A stretch of 64,000 bases of DNA. Origin: Flavobacteriaceae bacterium S0862 (GTDB taxonomy: Bacteria > Bacteroidota > Bacteroidia > Flavobacteriales > Flavobacteriaceae). The notes under the pieces are model-generated. The model searched no databases. It was not told the DNA's origin and worked only from the letters and a program-made list of their open reading frames with translations. The translations under genes were made by a program, and so were the position numbers. Shown piece by piece: positions 36,622 to 45,165 of this stretch. The DNA lies in NCBI GenBank assembly GCA_023015825.1, contig JALKAW010000007.1, positions 1 to 64,000 of the forward strand, read 5' to 3'. Every line of letters begins with the position of its first letter. The first letter of the stretch is position 1.

Positions 36622-36801
36622 ATGAGATTAATAGATTTAAAAGACAACACTCCAGAATCTCATAGAACATTTCTAGTTTCTATTAAACAAGCATTTAGCA
36701 CCAATACAAGATTTGCTTATGCAGATTGGACTGAAAATGGTTTTATTTTAATAGACTCCATACTTTATAATGACGAATATATTTTTGGCTTTTATTCGTA
36801 A
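36622..36801 (+). CDS. Small hypothetical protein of 59 residues
   Basis: An ATG-to-TAA frame of 59 codons between the SRAP and DnaE genes, on the opposite strand to both. The product (MRLIDLKDNTPESHRTFLVS at its start) has balanced amino-acid composition with aromatic residues spread along it, ADWTENGFILIDSI in the middle, and no stretch of low complexity, which favours a real gene. Its start is divergent from the SRAP gene (55 bases apart). I do not recognise the family. It is placed within an SOS-type cassette. Confidence 0.5.
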   Translation: MRLIDLKDNTPESHRTFLVSIKQAFSTNTRFAYADWTENGFILIDSILYNDEYIFGFYS

Positions 36802-36839
36802 TAGTTAACTGATTTCCAATTATATATTATCATAAATGG

Positions 36840-39794
36840 TTACATTCTTGGATCTGGTTTTAAAGCTAGTTTTTTAGACCAAATAATATCCAAACTACAA
36901 AAGTCAAAAGATTCCGTTACTTTTCCACAACATGCATAAACTCCTAATCCATGTATTGGGTATTTTTCTACCACTTTGGTGAAGTGTACTGTGTCAAAAT
37001 AATTTCCCTCTTTATCTGTAAATGTGCAAAACCGCAATAATTTACCGTTTGATGCTTTATGAAATCTTGTATTAACTAACACACCATAAATCAAAACTGT
37101 TTTGTTAATGTATTTATCAATATCTTTTACAAGAATATTTTCTTCTAGATGTTCATTAACTAAATCAAAATAATTACACAATGGAAAACCCAACAACTCC
37201 ATTTGATCATAAGCATCCTCAACAAATGATGTGTTAATAGTTGGTAAATTGAAATGCTTATGTTCAGTTTTAAAAAGTTTCGATTGGGTTGTTTTAGTTT
37301 TGGAAGCATTGAGTTTAAAAATAGTTTGCCATAATAACTCTGTTTTTGATTGTTTTGTAAAACGAAAAGCATCAATTCTTATCAAAACCGTTAACTGTTC
37401 AATACTTATGATTACTCTATCAATAAAATCATCTAATGATGAAAACACACCATTCAATTGTCTTTCGTTCAATATCCGTTTAATTGTTAATACCTCTAAG
37501 CTTTTTAAATAGCCAAATCCTAAATAAATAACTTTGCCTTTAATAATATTTGGATGGTCGCTTGTATTAATACAGGGAGCCTCAATAATACCTCCACACA
37601 TTTTTGCTTCGTGTATATAATGCTCAGCACTATAAAACCCTCCTCCATTATTTAAAACTGCAACCATAAATTCTAAAGGGTAATAGCATTTTAAATATAA
37701 ACTTTGATAGCTTTCAACGGCATATGAAGCTGAATGACCTTTTGCAAAAGCATAACCTGCAAAGCTTTTTATTTGGTTCCATACCTCAAAAGTTAATTCG
37801 TCTTTATAACCTTTAGCTTTGCAATTATTAATGAACTTTTCTTCAACAGCTTTAAACTCCTCTCTTGACCTAAACTTTCCACTCATCCCACGGCGTAATA
37901 CATCAGCTTCTCCTAAATTGAGTCCTGCAAACTTATTAGCTACTTTTAGTACATCTTCTTGATACACCATAATACCATAAGTTTCTGGCATTATTTCTAA
38001 GAGAATCGGATTGGCATCCCTACGTCTTTCAGGATTACGTTGTCTTACAATAAACTCATGTTTCATTCCTGAACTAGATACTCCTGGTCTTATTATAGAA
38101 CTAGCTGCTACTAATCCCAAATAATCTTGTGTCTGTAGTTTACGCATAAGTCCGCGCATCGCTGGAGATTCTACATAATAAGCTCCTATTGCTTTACCGT
38201 TCTTTAGAAGATTATTTATGTTAGGATCTTTTTTAAAGGTTTCAACTTGGGTAATATCAATTGGTGGTAATTCTGGTCGGTTATACCTAATGATTTCAAT
38301 AGCATCTTTAATTTTTGCTAAACCACGTTGCCCTAAAATATCAAATTTAAATATGCCAACATCTTCAGCTATAATCATATCAAATTGTACTGTTGGAAAC
38401 CCTTTCGGAGGCATATCTGTAGCAGAATAATAGTGTATAGGATTATCTAAAATTAATATACCACAAGAGTGCACACTTAAATGATTTGGGAATCCTTTTA
38501 TTAATTGTCCATATCGTAAAACCAAAGTTGAAATCTCATCTAAATTTTCGTTTGAGTAACGCCCACTACTAAGCTTATCAATTTCTTCTTTGGGCAAACC
38601 AAATACTTTACCCAGTTCTCGAACAACAGCTCTATATTTAAACGTATTGTAAGTAGCTAATAAAGCAACATGCTTGAATCGGTTAAAAATGTAGCTTGTA
38701 ATGTCTTTACGCTCCTTCCAAGAAAAATCTATATCAAAATCTGGTGGTGATGCTCGAAACGGATTAATAAAACGTTCAAAGTATAAATCTAATTCAATAG
38801 GATCGACATCTGTAATCCCAATAATATATGCTACTATACTATTTGCCCCACTTCCTCTTCCAACATGGATATAACCTTTACTCTTTGAATACGAAACAAT
38901 ATCATAATTGATTAAAAAATAAGACACAAAATCCATGTCTTTTATAGTCTTTAGCTCTGTAGCCAATCGCTTTATTACTTTCTCATTGGGTTTGTAGTAT
39001 CGTTTATGCAAATTATCTTCACATAATGTTATTAGCAATTTAAAATCGTCCTCTTTACTATTTAAATACACACTTTGATTTTGTGTAATTCTATCTTTAC
39101 CATAGCTAAAATCAACGTTACAAGCTTGTAATATTCTCTGTGTGTTTTTAATAATAAACGGATAATCGCTAAACTTATCTTTAAGATTGTTTAAGGATAC
39201 CATGATGTCTGTTTCCCTACACTCTTCAGTCTTTTGAAGTTTACTTAATAAGGTATTATTATCGATAGCTCTCAACAATCTGTGTGCATTAAAATCTCGT
39301 TTATTTCTTATTGTTACTTGTTGTTGAACAACAAGTTTATCTTTAAAATCTATATAGACTGAAAAAGGAAGCTTTCTTAGTTCTTCTATTGATACACCAA
39401 TAAATTCATTGGTTTTAAATACTGTTTTTTCTTGTTGTAATACTTGTTCAAACGGATACACTACAAAAGCATACTTAAAACTTGGTGCTACATTAGGGAT
39501 TTGTAATTTGTTATGCGAATGATGCGACAAAAATTCATTCAGCTCTTGAAAGCCTTGATTGTTTTTAGCAAATACTACAAACTGCTGTATAGCACCATTT
39601 CTAAAATCAACTCCAATAACAGGTTTTATGTTATAATCTTTGGCTTTGCGAATAAAATTTAAGCATGCAGACGTGTTGTTAATATCGGTTAATGCAAGAG
39701 TTGATATGTCTTTCTCTTTTGCTAACTCCAATAAATCAACCTCTGAAAATGTACCAAATCGTAAAGAATAATATGAATGACAATTTAAATACAT
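36840..39794 (-). CDS. DNA polymerase III alpha subunit-like, error-prone DnaE2-type
   Basis: A 984-residue C-family polymerase. Residues 1-200 are a PHP domain (CHSYYSLRFGTF, STLALTDINNT); the usual TDH metal His is Ile here, so the PHP site is degenerate. The palm holds HVGRGSGANSIVAYIIGI and PDFDIDFSW, with catalytic D352 and D354. AGYAFAKGHSASYA is the fingers/thumb block. The C-terminus has a tRNA_anti-type OB fold (VLIYGVLVNTRF). QSKLF near residue 840 is a possible beta-clamp motif. It is shorter than a replicative DnaE (about 1160). Its ATG shares one base with the dinB stop (TAATG), so the two are translationally coupled. The polymerase pair and repressor mirror ImuB/DnaE2 mutagenesis cassettes. 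Confidence 0.88.
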   Translation of the reverse strand: MYLNCHSYYSLRFGTFSEVDLLELAKEKDISTLALTDINNTSACLNFIRKAKDYNIKPVIGVDFRNGAIQQFVVFAKNNQGFQELNEFLSHHSHNKLQIPNVAPSFKYAFVVYPFEQVLQQEKTVFKTNEFIGVSIEELRKLPFSVYIDFKDKLVVQQQVTIRNKRDFNAHRLLRAIDNNTLLSKLQKTEECRETDIMVSLNNLKDKFSDYPFIIKNTQRILQACNVDFSYGKDRITQNQSVYLNSKEDDFKLLITLCEDNLHKRYYKPNEKVIKRLATELKTIKDMDFVSYFLINYDIVSYSKSKGYIHVGRGSGANSIVAYIIGITDVDPIELDLYFERFINPFRASPPDFDIDFSWKERKDITSYIFNRFKHVALLATYNTFKYRAVVRELGKVFGLPKEEIDKLSSGRYSNENLDEISTLVLRYGQLIKGFPNHLSVHSCGILILDNPIHYYSATDMPPKGFPTVQFDMIIAEDVGIFKFDILGQRGLAKIKDAIEIIRYNRPELPPIDITQVETFKKDPNINNLLKNGKAIGAYYVESPAMRGLMRKLQTQDYLGLVAASSIIRPGVSSSGMKHEFIVRQRNPERRRDANPILLEIMPETYGIMVYQEDVLKVANKFAGLNLGEADVLRRGMSGKFRSREEFKAVEEKFINNCKAKGYKDELTFEVWNQIKSFAGYAFAKGHSASYAVESYQSLYLKCYYPLEFMVAVLNNGGGFYSAEHYIHEAKMCGGIIEAPCINTSDHPNIIKGKVIYLGFGYLKSLEVLTIKRILNERQLNGVFSSLDDFIDRVIISIEQLTVLIRIDAFRFTKQSKTELLWQTIFKLNASKTKTTQSKLFKTEHKHFNLPTINTSFVEDAYDQMELLGFPLCNYFDLVNEHLEENILVKDIDKYINKTVLIYGVLVNTRFHKASNGKLLRFCTFTDKEGNYFDTVHFTKVVEKYPIHGLGVYACCGKVTESFDFCSLDIIWSKKLALKPDPRM

Positions 39795-41008
39795 TATTGT
39801 TTTCTATGTGCCAATACAATTGGCGGTTCTCCATTAAAAGGATTGTTAAAACGTCCAATTGTTTTGGCTCCTATGGATGCTGCTTTTTGAATACTTAACT
39901 CGCCATATCGACTTCTAATGTTATCCATAGCATTATATAAACTCAACATTTCCTCGGTATCATCAAAAAGATTAATTTGATAGTTTCCACTTACTAAATG
40001 GGTAAACTTAACACCTACCAATCTTATTAATAACCTTCGTTGATATAAGCTGTCAAATAGCTCCAAAATTTTAGGAATAATAACATGGTCTGCACTTGTA
40101 TAAGGGATTTTTTGTTGTTTCGTATAGGTGTTAAAATCTGAATATCGGATTTTAACACTAATACAAGCTGTTAATTTATCTCCTCGTCGTAATTGATAAG
40201 CTAAGTTTTCTGCCATAGCAAAAACTGTGGTTCTTAGTTTTACAACATCAATAGTATCTTTTGTGAATGTGCGTTCTGTTGAAATAGATTTTCGCTCGTG
40301 AAAAGGAATTAAAGGTGGATTATCAATTCCATTAGCACGCTTCCAAATTGTAACTCCATTTACTCCTAAGACACTACGCATCATTTCTACTGGCATCTTT
40401 TGAACAACGCTAACTTTATCAATTCCTAAGTTTCTAAGAATTTGATAAGTTTTATTGCCTACAGATGGTATCTTTTTAATAGATAAGGGTGCTAAGAATG
40501 ATTTTTCAAACCCCTGATCTATTCTTAGTTGATTATTTGGTTTTGCTTCACCAGTGGCAACTTTTGAAACTATTTTATTAGCAGATAATCCAAATGAAAT
40601 TGGTAAACCTGTTTCCTTAATTATTCTAGTTCTTAATTCTGAAGCATATTTATAACTTCCAAAAAATTTATCCATGCCACTTAAATCTGCATAGAACTCA
40701 TCAATACTAGCCTTTTCAAATAAGGGTACTCTTTCTTTTATTATGTCTGTAACTAAGTGTGATTGTTTTGTGTAAATAGAGGAATTTCCTCTAATAACAA
40801 ATGCTTCAGGACATAAACGTCTTGCTACTCGCATGGACATTCCAGAATGCACACCAAATCGTCTTGTTTCATAACTACATGCAGCTACTACACCTCTATC
40901 ACCAGTGCCTCCAACCAACAAAGGTCTTTTCTGTAGACGACTATCAATTAAGCGTTCACAAGACACAAAAAAGGTGTCTAAATCAAGATGTAATATGTTT
41001 TTTTTCAT
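39794..41008 (-). CDS. Y-family DNA polymerase (DinB/Pol IV type)
   Basis: A 404-residue translesion polymerase. Catalytic motifs are HLDLDTFFVSCE (first metal Asp) and KASIDEFYADLSG (Asp-Glu pair). IVAACSYETRRFGV-type fingers appear as VVAACSYETRRFGVHSGM. LSIKKIPSVGNKTYQILRNLGI is the helix-hairpin-helix of the thumb, and residues about 235-350 form the little finger. YQINLFDD near residue 357 is a canonical QxxLF clamp-binding motif. The next gene overlaps its stop. It is read divergently from the S24 repressor over a 52-base region and is therefore a likely target of that repressor. UmuC is the main alternative name; length and motif order favour DinB. Confidence 0.92.
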   Translation of the reverse strand: MKKNILHLDLDTFFVSCERLIDSRLQKRPLLVGGTGDRGVVAACSYETRRFGVHSGMSMRVARRLCPEAFVIRGNSSIYTKQSHLVTDIIKERVPLFEKASIDEFYADLSGMDKFFGSYKYASELRTRIIKETGLPISFGLSANKIVSKVATGEAKPNNQLRIDQGFEKSFLAPLSIKKIPSVGNKTYQILRNLGIDKVSVVQKMPVEMMRSVLGVNGVTIWKRANGIDNPPLIPFHERKSISTERTFTKDTIDVVKLRTTVFAMAENLAYQLRRGDKLTACISVKIRYSDFNTYTKQQKIPYTSADHVIIPKILELFDSLYQRRLLIRLVGVKFTHLVSGNYQINLFDDTEEMLSLYNAMDNIRSRYGELSIQKAASIGAKTIGRFNNPFNGEPPIVLAHRKQ

Positions 41009-41060
41009 ATTACAAAATTAGCTACATATTATAGTAATTATTGCTTATATTTGTAGTAAT
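41009..41060. promoter_or_regulatory. Divergent promoter/operator between dinB-like and S24 repressor genes
   Basis: A 52-base gap with two outward TAnnTTTG boxes: TATATTTG at 41046-41053 for the repressor and TAATTTTG (minus strand, 41020-41013) for dinB. Both lie only 4-7 bases from the start codon, so the transcripts would be nearly leaderless. The two starts are almost mirror images: TTTGTAGTAATATGAAAA against TTTTGTAATATGAAAA. CTACA at 41022 and TGTAG at 41052 are the ends of a 35-base imperfect inverted repeat (9 of 13 arm bases match), a plausible operator for the S24 repressor. Confidence 0.65.
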
Positions 41061-41831
41061 ATGAAAATAATTGCAAAAAACATAAAGCATTTAAGATCAC
41101 TTAAAAAACTTTCACAAGAAGGTCTTGCTGAGGAATTACATATAACTCGCTCAAGAATTGGTTCTTACGAAGAAAACCGCTCATCTCCTACCATTGAAGT
41201 ATTAATAAAGCTTTCTGATTATTTTAAGATTCCAATTGATATTCTTTTGAGAAATGATTTAACTAAATCAAAGGATGCTTCGTTTATTGAAATTGGAAAT
41301 CAAAGAGTATTGTTCCCTATTACAGTCGATACAGAAAACGAAGATTTAATTGAAGTTGTACCCATTAAAGCTTCTGCTGGTTACCTATCAGGCTATGATG
41401 ACCCTGAATATATAGAGCAATTACAAAAAATTAAACTTCCCTTTTTACCCACAGGAAAACATCGTGCTTTTCCCATTAAAGGAGATTCAATGCTACCAAT
41501 GAAGGATGGTTCATTTGTTATTGGACGTTTTGTAGAAGATCGAAGTGAAATAAAAACAGGAAGAACTTACGTATTAGTGACTTTAAATGATGGGATGGTT
41601 TATAAGCGAATAATGAACAATATTGATTATAACAACTCACTATTATTGATGTCTGATAACAAAAAGTATAATGAATACAGTGTCCCAATCAATGAAGTAT
41701 TGGAGATTTGGGAGTTTACATGTAGTATAAACACGCAAGAATACAGTGAAGAAGAACTAAAGTTAAGCAGCATTATAGGTATGTTTAATGAGCTTGGTGT
41801 TGAATTAAAAACTTTAGAAAAATTAATGTAA
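41061..41831 (+). CDS. XRE-type HTH plus S24 (LexA-like) self-cleaving repressor
   Basis: A 256-residue repressor. Residues 5-62 form an XRE helix-turn-helix (LRSLKKLSQEGLAEELHITR). Residues about 95-215 are an S24 peptidase domain. The nucleophile is S143 in KGDSMLPM and the general base is K182 in VYKRIM. A106-G107 in KASAGYLSG matches the Ala-Gly bond cut during RecA-stimulated cleavage of LexA and CI. It is divergent from the dinB-dnaE genes, so it probably represses them and itself until DNA damage triggers cleavage. All catalytic parts needed for self-cleavage are present. Confidence 0.9.
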   Translation: MKIIAKNIKHLRSLKKLSQEGLAEELHITRSRIGSYEENRSSPTIEVLIKLSDYFKIPIDILLRNDLTKSKDASFIEIGNQRVLFPITVDTENEDLIEVVPIKASAGYLSGYDDPEYIEQLQKIKLPFLPTGKHRAFPIKGDSMLPMKDGSFVIGRFVEDRSEIKTGRTYVLVTLNDGMVYKRIMNNIDYNNSLLLMSDNKKYNEYSVPINEVLEIWEFTCSINTQEYSEEELKLSSIIGMFNELGVELKTLEKLM

Positions 41832-42407
41832 TCATTTATCTCTTTTGATTATTAGCTTCGTATAACGAAAGTAATTTTTCTTAGTTTACAGCATCTCCTA
41901 CCCTTTTGGGTACAAATAGCGAACAAAATATAATATAACGTTCTTATAATCAATTGATTAACTCATTTCCCGATACATAAAGTAATTTTATAGTATCCAT
42001 AAATCTTTTGACTATTAAGGTACAAAAACGGTACAATTTTTATGCAAATAGAATAATGTAAATCAAGGTATATAAACTAATTATTGAATAACAAAATAAA
42101 TCGATATATAACTTTTAAGATTTGATTCTCTCCCTTTTTAGAATAAAACAACTGATAATATGAATATAATTTAAACTTGTTTGCAAAATTTTATAATTAA
42201 ACATTTAACGCTTAAAATAGTAATTACCCTATGAGTTTCATCACTGTTATTTAAAAATAGAAATTGTTAATATAGCTAATGAAATGGATCTAGGTTGCGG
42301 AGGGGAATTGGGATTTTACACAGGTTCATTTTCTTTTACTAACTTAGTCCTAGCAAATGCAGTAAACTATAATTTTCATCTTGGCCTTGTGCTAAATAGT
42401 ATTAATC
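41832..42407. other. Gene-poor region holding island ends and a coding remnant
   Basis: 576 bases between the S24 repressor and the TIR gene. It holds a degenerate end copy (about 41850-41932, with TTGGGTACAAATAGCGAACA), the second CIGK-stop copy (41963-41983) with its arm repeat (42015-42036), and a coding remnant from 42224. Otherwise it is AT-rich without a complete gene. Confidence 0.7.
41963..42070 (-). repeat. mnmE 3'-end copy 2 with arm repeat (att-like site)
   Basis: On the minus strand 41983-41963 reads T-L-C-I-G-K-stop (TGA stop instead of TAA). The arm repeat TTAAGGTACAAAAACGGTAC is at 42015-42034, and GTAAATCAAGG follows at 42058. Copy 3 (44734) keeps the same order of all three elements over about 105 bases. 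Confidence 0.75.
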
Positions 42408-42415
42408 ATGTATAA
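42224..42415 (+). pseudogene. Coding remnant A (LGCGGELG-type small protein fragment)
   Basis: An open frame of 63 codons without an ATG near its beginning, ending 8 bases inside the TIR gene. It reads KIEIVNIANEMDLGCGGELG over 42257-42316. The second remnant after the TIR gene (44642 onward) reads KIELVDFSGKRALGYGGELP at the matching place. Similarity at protein level with synonymous DNA changes suggests both derive from a real small gene. The family is not recognised. Confidence 0.45.
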
Positions 42416-44486
42416 TGCCTTTATCTCATATTCACATGGAGCAGATGGAAAATTAGCCCAAGATCTTCAATCGGCCCTGGAAAAATTTGCAAAACCATGG
42501 TACAAACTGAGAAACCTTAGTCTATTTAGGGATGAATCAAGCTTGTCAGCTTCTCCTAATCTTTGGTCCAACATAACCCATGCACTTGACCAGTCAGAAT
42601 ATTTAATTTATATGGCCTCACCTGATTCGGCATCCTCAAAATGGGTCAGTTTGGAAATAGAATATTGGCTAAAACATAAATCGATAGATACACTTCTTAT
42701 TGTTTTAACAGATGGTGATATCTTATGGGACGATAAAAAAGGTGCATTTAAAAACTTTGATTCTAATTCTCTACCAGAAATCTTGGTTAAAAGCTTTAAT
42801 ACGGAACCATTTTATGTTGACTTACGGAACTGCAATTCCTCTAAGGATTTAACATTAAATAACCCCATATTTAAAAAAGAAGTTTTGAAGATTGCCGCTC
42901 AGTTACATGGTAAGGAACCTAAGGACATGGCTAGTCAAGAAATTCGAAATCATAAAAAAACGATTCGAATAAGAAATGGAGTTTTTATTGCTTTAAGTTC
43001 ACTGCTTATTGTAGTTACATATCTTTCATTTTATGCTTTTCAGAAAAAAAATCTTGCAGAAGAAGAAACCCTGAAGTTAAAGGCTTCAAATTTTCTGGCT
43101 AATGCCCAATCACTTTATTACACTGATAAAACGGAGTCACTTAATATGGCATTTAAAGGCTATAGGTTTGCTGACTCTTTAAACTTTGATAAAAAGGACT
43201 TAACATCGCTCTTACTAAAAATACTACATAATCAAAATCCGTTACGCTTACTAAATATCAACTCTGATAATACCGAGCAGCAACCCAATGATTCAATGGA
43301 AATAAGGCAAGTTAATGGTAATATTTTAAGTCTTGAGACCGATGGTAGTTTGGATAGAATCATATTAACCAAAATGAATCGAGAGCGTATCGAAATTCAA
43401 ACAGATAATTCCATAGATTCGAAATTTACTTCAATTACATTTTCACCTAAGGGTAAATTAATCATTGTTAATCTAAGTTCAGTATCACCAGATAATGAGA
43501 ATTATTTAGGTGAAGATTTCATCATTAAAACTGTTTATAATTTGGAAGGAAAAGTTGTGAACTCTTCCGATGCAAGTATTAATAATAGCTATTTAGGTGG
43601 TGACCATGATGCGGTTATTGTTTATGATGAAAATGAACAATTGGTTTTGAGTATTAATGGAACCAATTTTGAAGGTAGACGAGCTATAATAACTGATGTA
43701 GACACTGGGAAAAAAGAAACAATATCTTATAAAAATGAGCACGTTACGTCGATAGCACTGGATCATGAAGGTTGCTTTATGGCATATGGAACTGATGAAG
43801 GAAAAATTCGATTTTTACAGCTAAATAAAAGTGAAGTAAAGAATATCGAATGGATTGTTAATGGTCGTGGTGATGAACCCATTACTTCCCTAGCTTTTAG
43901 TGAAAACTCAGAATACCTTATTAGTAAATCCTCTTATTCAGAATATAAATGGCCAGTTATAACATCACCAAGGGGAATCTTGGCTCCAATTTTAGAAGAT
44001 TTTGAAGTCAGTGTAAACATTCAAAACATCGAGGATGGGAAATTAAAACAATTCGGCGCTTTTTATATAGATGAAACTCCTTTTAGATTTGAATACATTT
44101 CAGAAACAAATGAAGTCTTTCGCTTTGACACAATCTATAACTTTACAACTAAAAAAATTGAGAGTTCGAATAAGTCTTTTGACAATGCTTTTCAACTCAA
44201 ATCACCTAACGCACAATTCGTATTTAAGAAAAACGGAATCTTTAATGAAAAAAATGAGCTACTTATTCCTATTGATATTGATTTCGAATTAGATTCACAC
44301 AGAGCCTATTCTCATGCTTCCTTCTCCAATGATAGTAAATTCCTTCTCATTGTGGACTCCTCCATGTTTGTAGATGATGAAAAACACGTTAGAGTGTATA
44401 TGTTAGATCCAAAAAGTATAATAAATCGTCTATTATTACAAACCAATAGATTCAAAAACATTCTTAATTCAAAAACCAATAATTAA
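42408..44486 (+). CDS. TIR-domain protein with one transmembrane helix and C-terminal propeller
   Basis: A 692-residue protein. Residues 1-160 are a bacterial TIR domain (YNAFISYSHGADGKLAQDLQ, KFAKPWYKLRNLSLFRDESS, LSASPNLW). E83 in KWVSLEIEYW sits at the NADase-glutamate position. Residues about 186-212 are a transmembrane helix (FIALSSLLIVVTYLSFYAF), followed by a short coiled segment and, from about 270, WD40/PD40-like repeats (SITFSPKGKLIIVN, SIALDHEGCFMAYGTDEGKI, SLAFSENSEYLIS). TIR-TM-propeller proteins of this type occur in bacterial conflict and signalling systems. Here the gene stands alone between island ends, as accessory defence genes often do. A defence role and NADase activity are inferred. 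Confidence 0.8.
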   Translation: MYNAFISYSHGADGKLAQDLQSALEKFAKPWYKLRNLSLFRDESSLSASPNLWSNITHALDQSEYLIYMASPDSASSKWVSLEIEYWLKHKSIDTLLIVLTDGDILWDDKKGAFKNFDSNSLPEILVKSFNTEPFYVDLRNCNSSKDLTLNNPIFKKEVLKIAAQLHGKEPKDMASQEIRNHKKTIRIRNGVFIALSSLLIVVTYLSFYAFQKKNLAEEETLKLKASNFLANAQSLYYTDKTESLNMAFKGYRFADSLNFDKKDLTSLLLKILHNQNPLRLLNINSDNTEQQPNDSMEIRQVNGNILSLETDGSLDRIILTKMNRERIEIQTDNSIDSKFTSITFSPKGKLIIVNLSSVSPDNENYLGEDFIIKTVYNLEGKVVNSSDASINNSYLGGDHDAVIVYDENEQLVLSINGTNFEGRRAIITDVDTGKKETISYKNEHVTSIALDHEGCFMAYGTDEGKIRFLQLNKSEVKNIEWIVNGRGDEPITSLAFSENSEYLISKSSYSEYKWPVITSPRGILAPILEDFEVSVNIQNIEDGKLKQFGAFYIDETPFRFEYISETNEVFRFDTIYNFTTKKIESSNKSFDNAFQLKSPNAQFVFKKNGIFNEKNELLIPIDIDFELDSHRAYSHASFSNDSKFLLIVDSSMFVDDEKHVRVYMLDPKSIINRLLLQTNRFKNILNSKTNN

Positions 44487-44635
44487 AATAAACGAAGCAT
44501 TTGCTTAATCAAATTTAAGCCAGTTTCCAACAATGTGGATAATAAACTCATTTGATTTTCCTTTCTAACAATTTTAATTAGTTGGGATGCAAATTAGATA
44601 CAATATTATAGTTACCCTTTGAGTTACCCTATTAA

Positions 44636-44773
44636 ATTTTAAAAATAGAACTTGTTGATTTTTCTGGTAAAAGAGCGTTAGGTTACGGAGGGGAATTGCC
44701 CGTATCAATAATTACTTATCAATTTCCTATAGGTTACTTCCCAATACATAAAGTAACTATCCTTTATTTATAA
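44636..44773 (+). pseudogene. Coding remnant B (LGYGGELP-type small protein fragment)
   Basis: An open frame without ATG whose first 25 codons (KIELVDFSGKRALGYGGELP and a few more) match remnant A in order and spacing, including the exact DNA string CGGAGGGGAATTG in both. After about 44715 the frame simply runs through the third mnmE-end copy, so the similarity and probably the original gene stop there. The two remnants lie 2.4 kb apart as direct copies on either side of the TIR gene. Confidence 0.45.
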
Positions 44774-44846
44774 GTATTTAAATGCATAAGGCACAAAAAC
44801 AGTACAAATATTATACAAATAAAAAAAAGTAAATCAAGGCTTCACC
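44734..44846 (-). repeat. mnmE 3'-end copy 3 with arm repeat (att-like site)
   Basis: On the minus strand 44754-44734 reads T-L-C-I-G-K-stop, using ATT for Ile and AAG for Lys where the other copies use ATC and AAA. The peptide is thus kept by synonymous codons, which points to descent from a real mnmE gene of another strain. The arm repeat ATAAGGCACAAAAACAGTAC is at 44786-44805 and GTAAATCAAGG at 44829. Confidence 0.75.
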
Positions 44847-45165
44847 TTCCTACTATTGATAATAAAAAAAAGAACAGAAATAAACTTATAAGATTCGAGC
44901 CTCATATTTTGATGAAGATAATTATTGATAGAAAATTAAAGCTTACAGAGTCTCTTTCTCTAATGTAATGCAACCAAAATAATTGTAGCAAAAAGTATCC
45001 ATTTAAGTTTTTTAACTTCAATTAAAAATAGAGTCAATTAACAAAAAAGAACTATTTAATTATACTTATTTAAAATTCTAATAATTAATTTATCATCTAT
45101 TTCGTATATTTATGTAATAGGGCTGCCCCATTATTGCAAAAATAAATTATAATATAATTAATATT

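Larger units (their letters stand above)
35706..41962. mobile_element. Putative mnmE-inserted island A (SOS mutagenesis genes)
   Basis: Bounded on the left by a CIGK-stop copy of the mnmE 3' end and on the right by the next copy at 41963. It contains an SRAP protein, a 59-codon gene, a DnaE-type polymerase, a Y-family polymerase and an S24/LexA-like repressor. A degenerate end copy is visible at about 41850-41932. No integrase is present. The island status is inferred from the end repeats. Confidence 0.55.
41963..44733. mobile_element. Putative mnmE-inserted island B (single TIR gene)
   Basis: About 2.8 kb between CIGK-stop copies 2 and 3. It carries one complete gene (TIR-transmembrane-propeller), flanked by two related coding remnants and a degenerate end copy at 44523-44604. 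No mobility gene is present. Confidence 0.5.
44487..45165. other. Gene-poor region holding island ends and a second coding remnant
   Basis: 679 bases between the TIR gene and the cupin gene. It holds a degenerate end copy (44523-44604, with GTTGGGATGCAAATTAGATA), coding remnant B (44636-44715), the third CIGK-stop copy (44734-44754) and its arm repeat (44786-44810). The rest, 44850-45165, is AT-rich; a promoter for the cupin gene is expected but none stands out. Confidence 0.7.
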
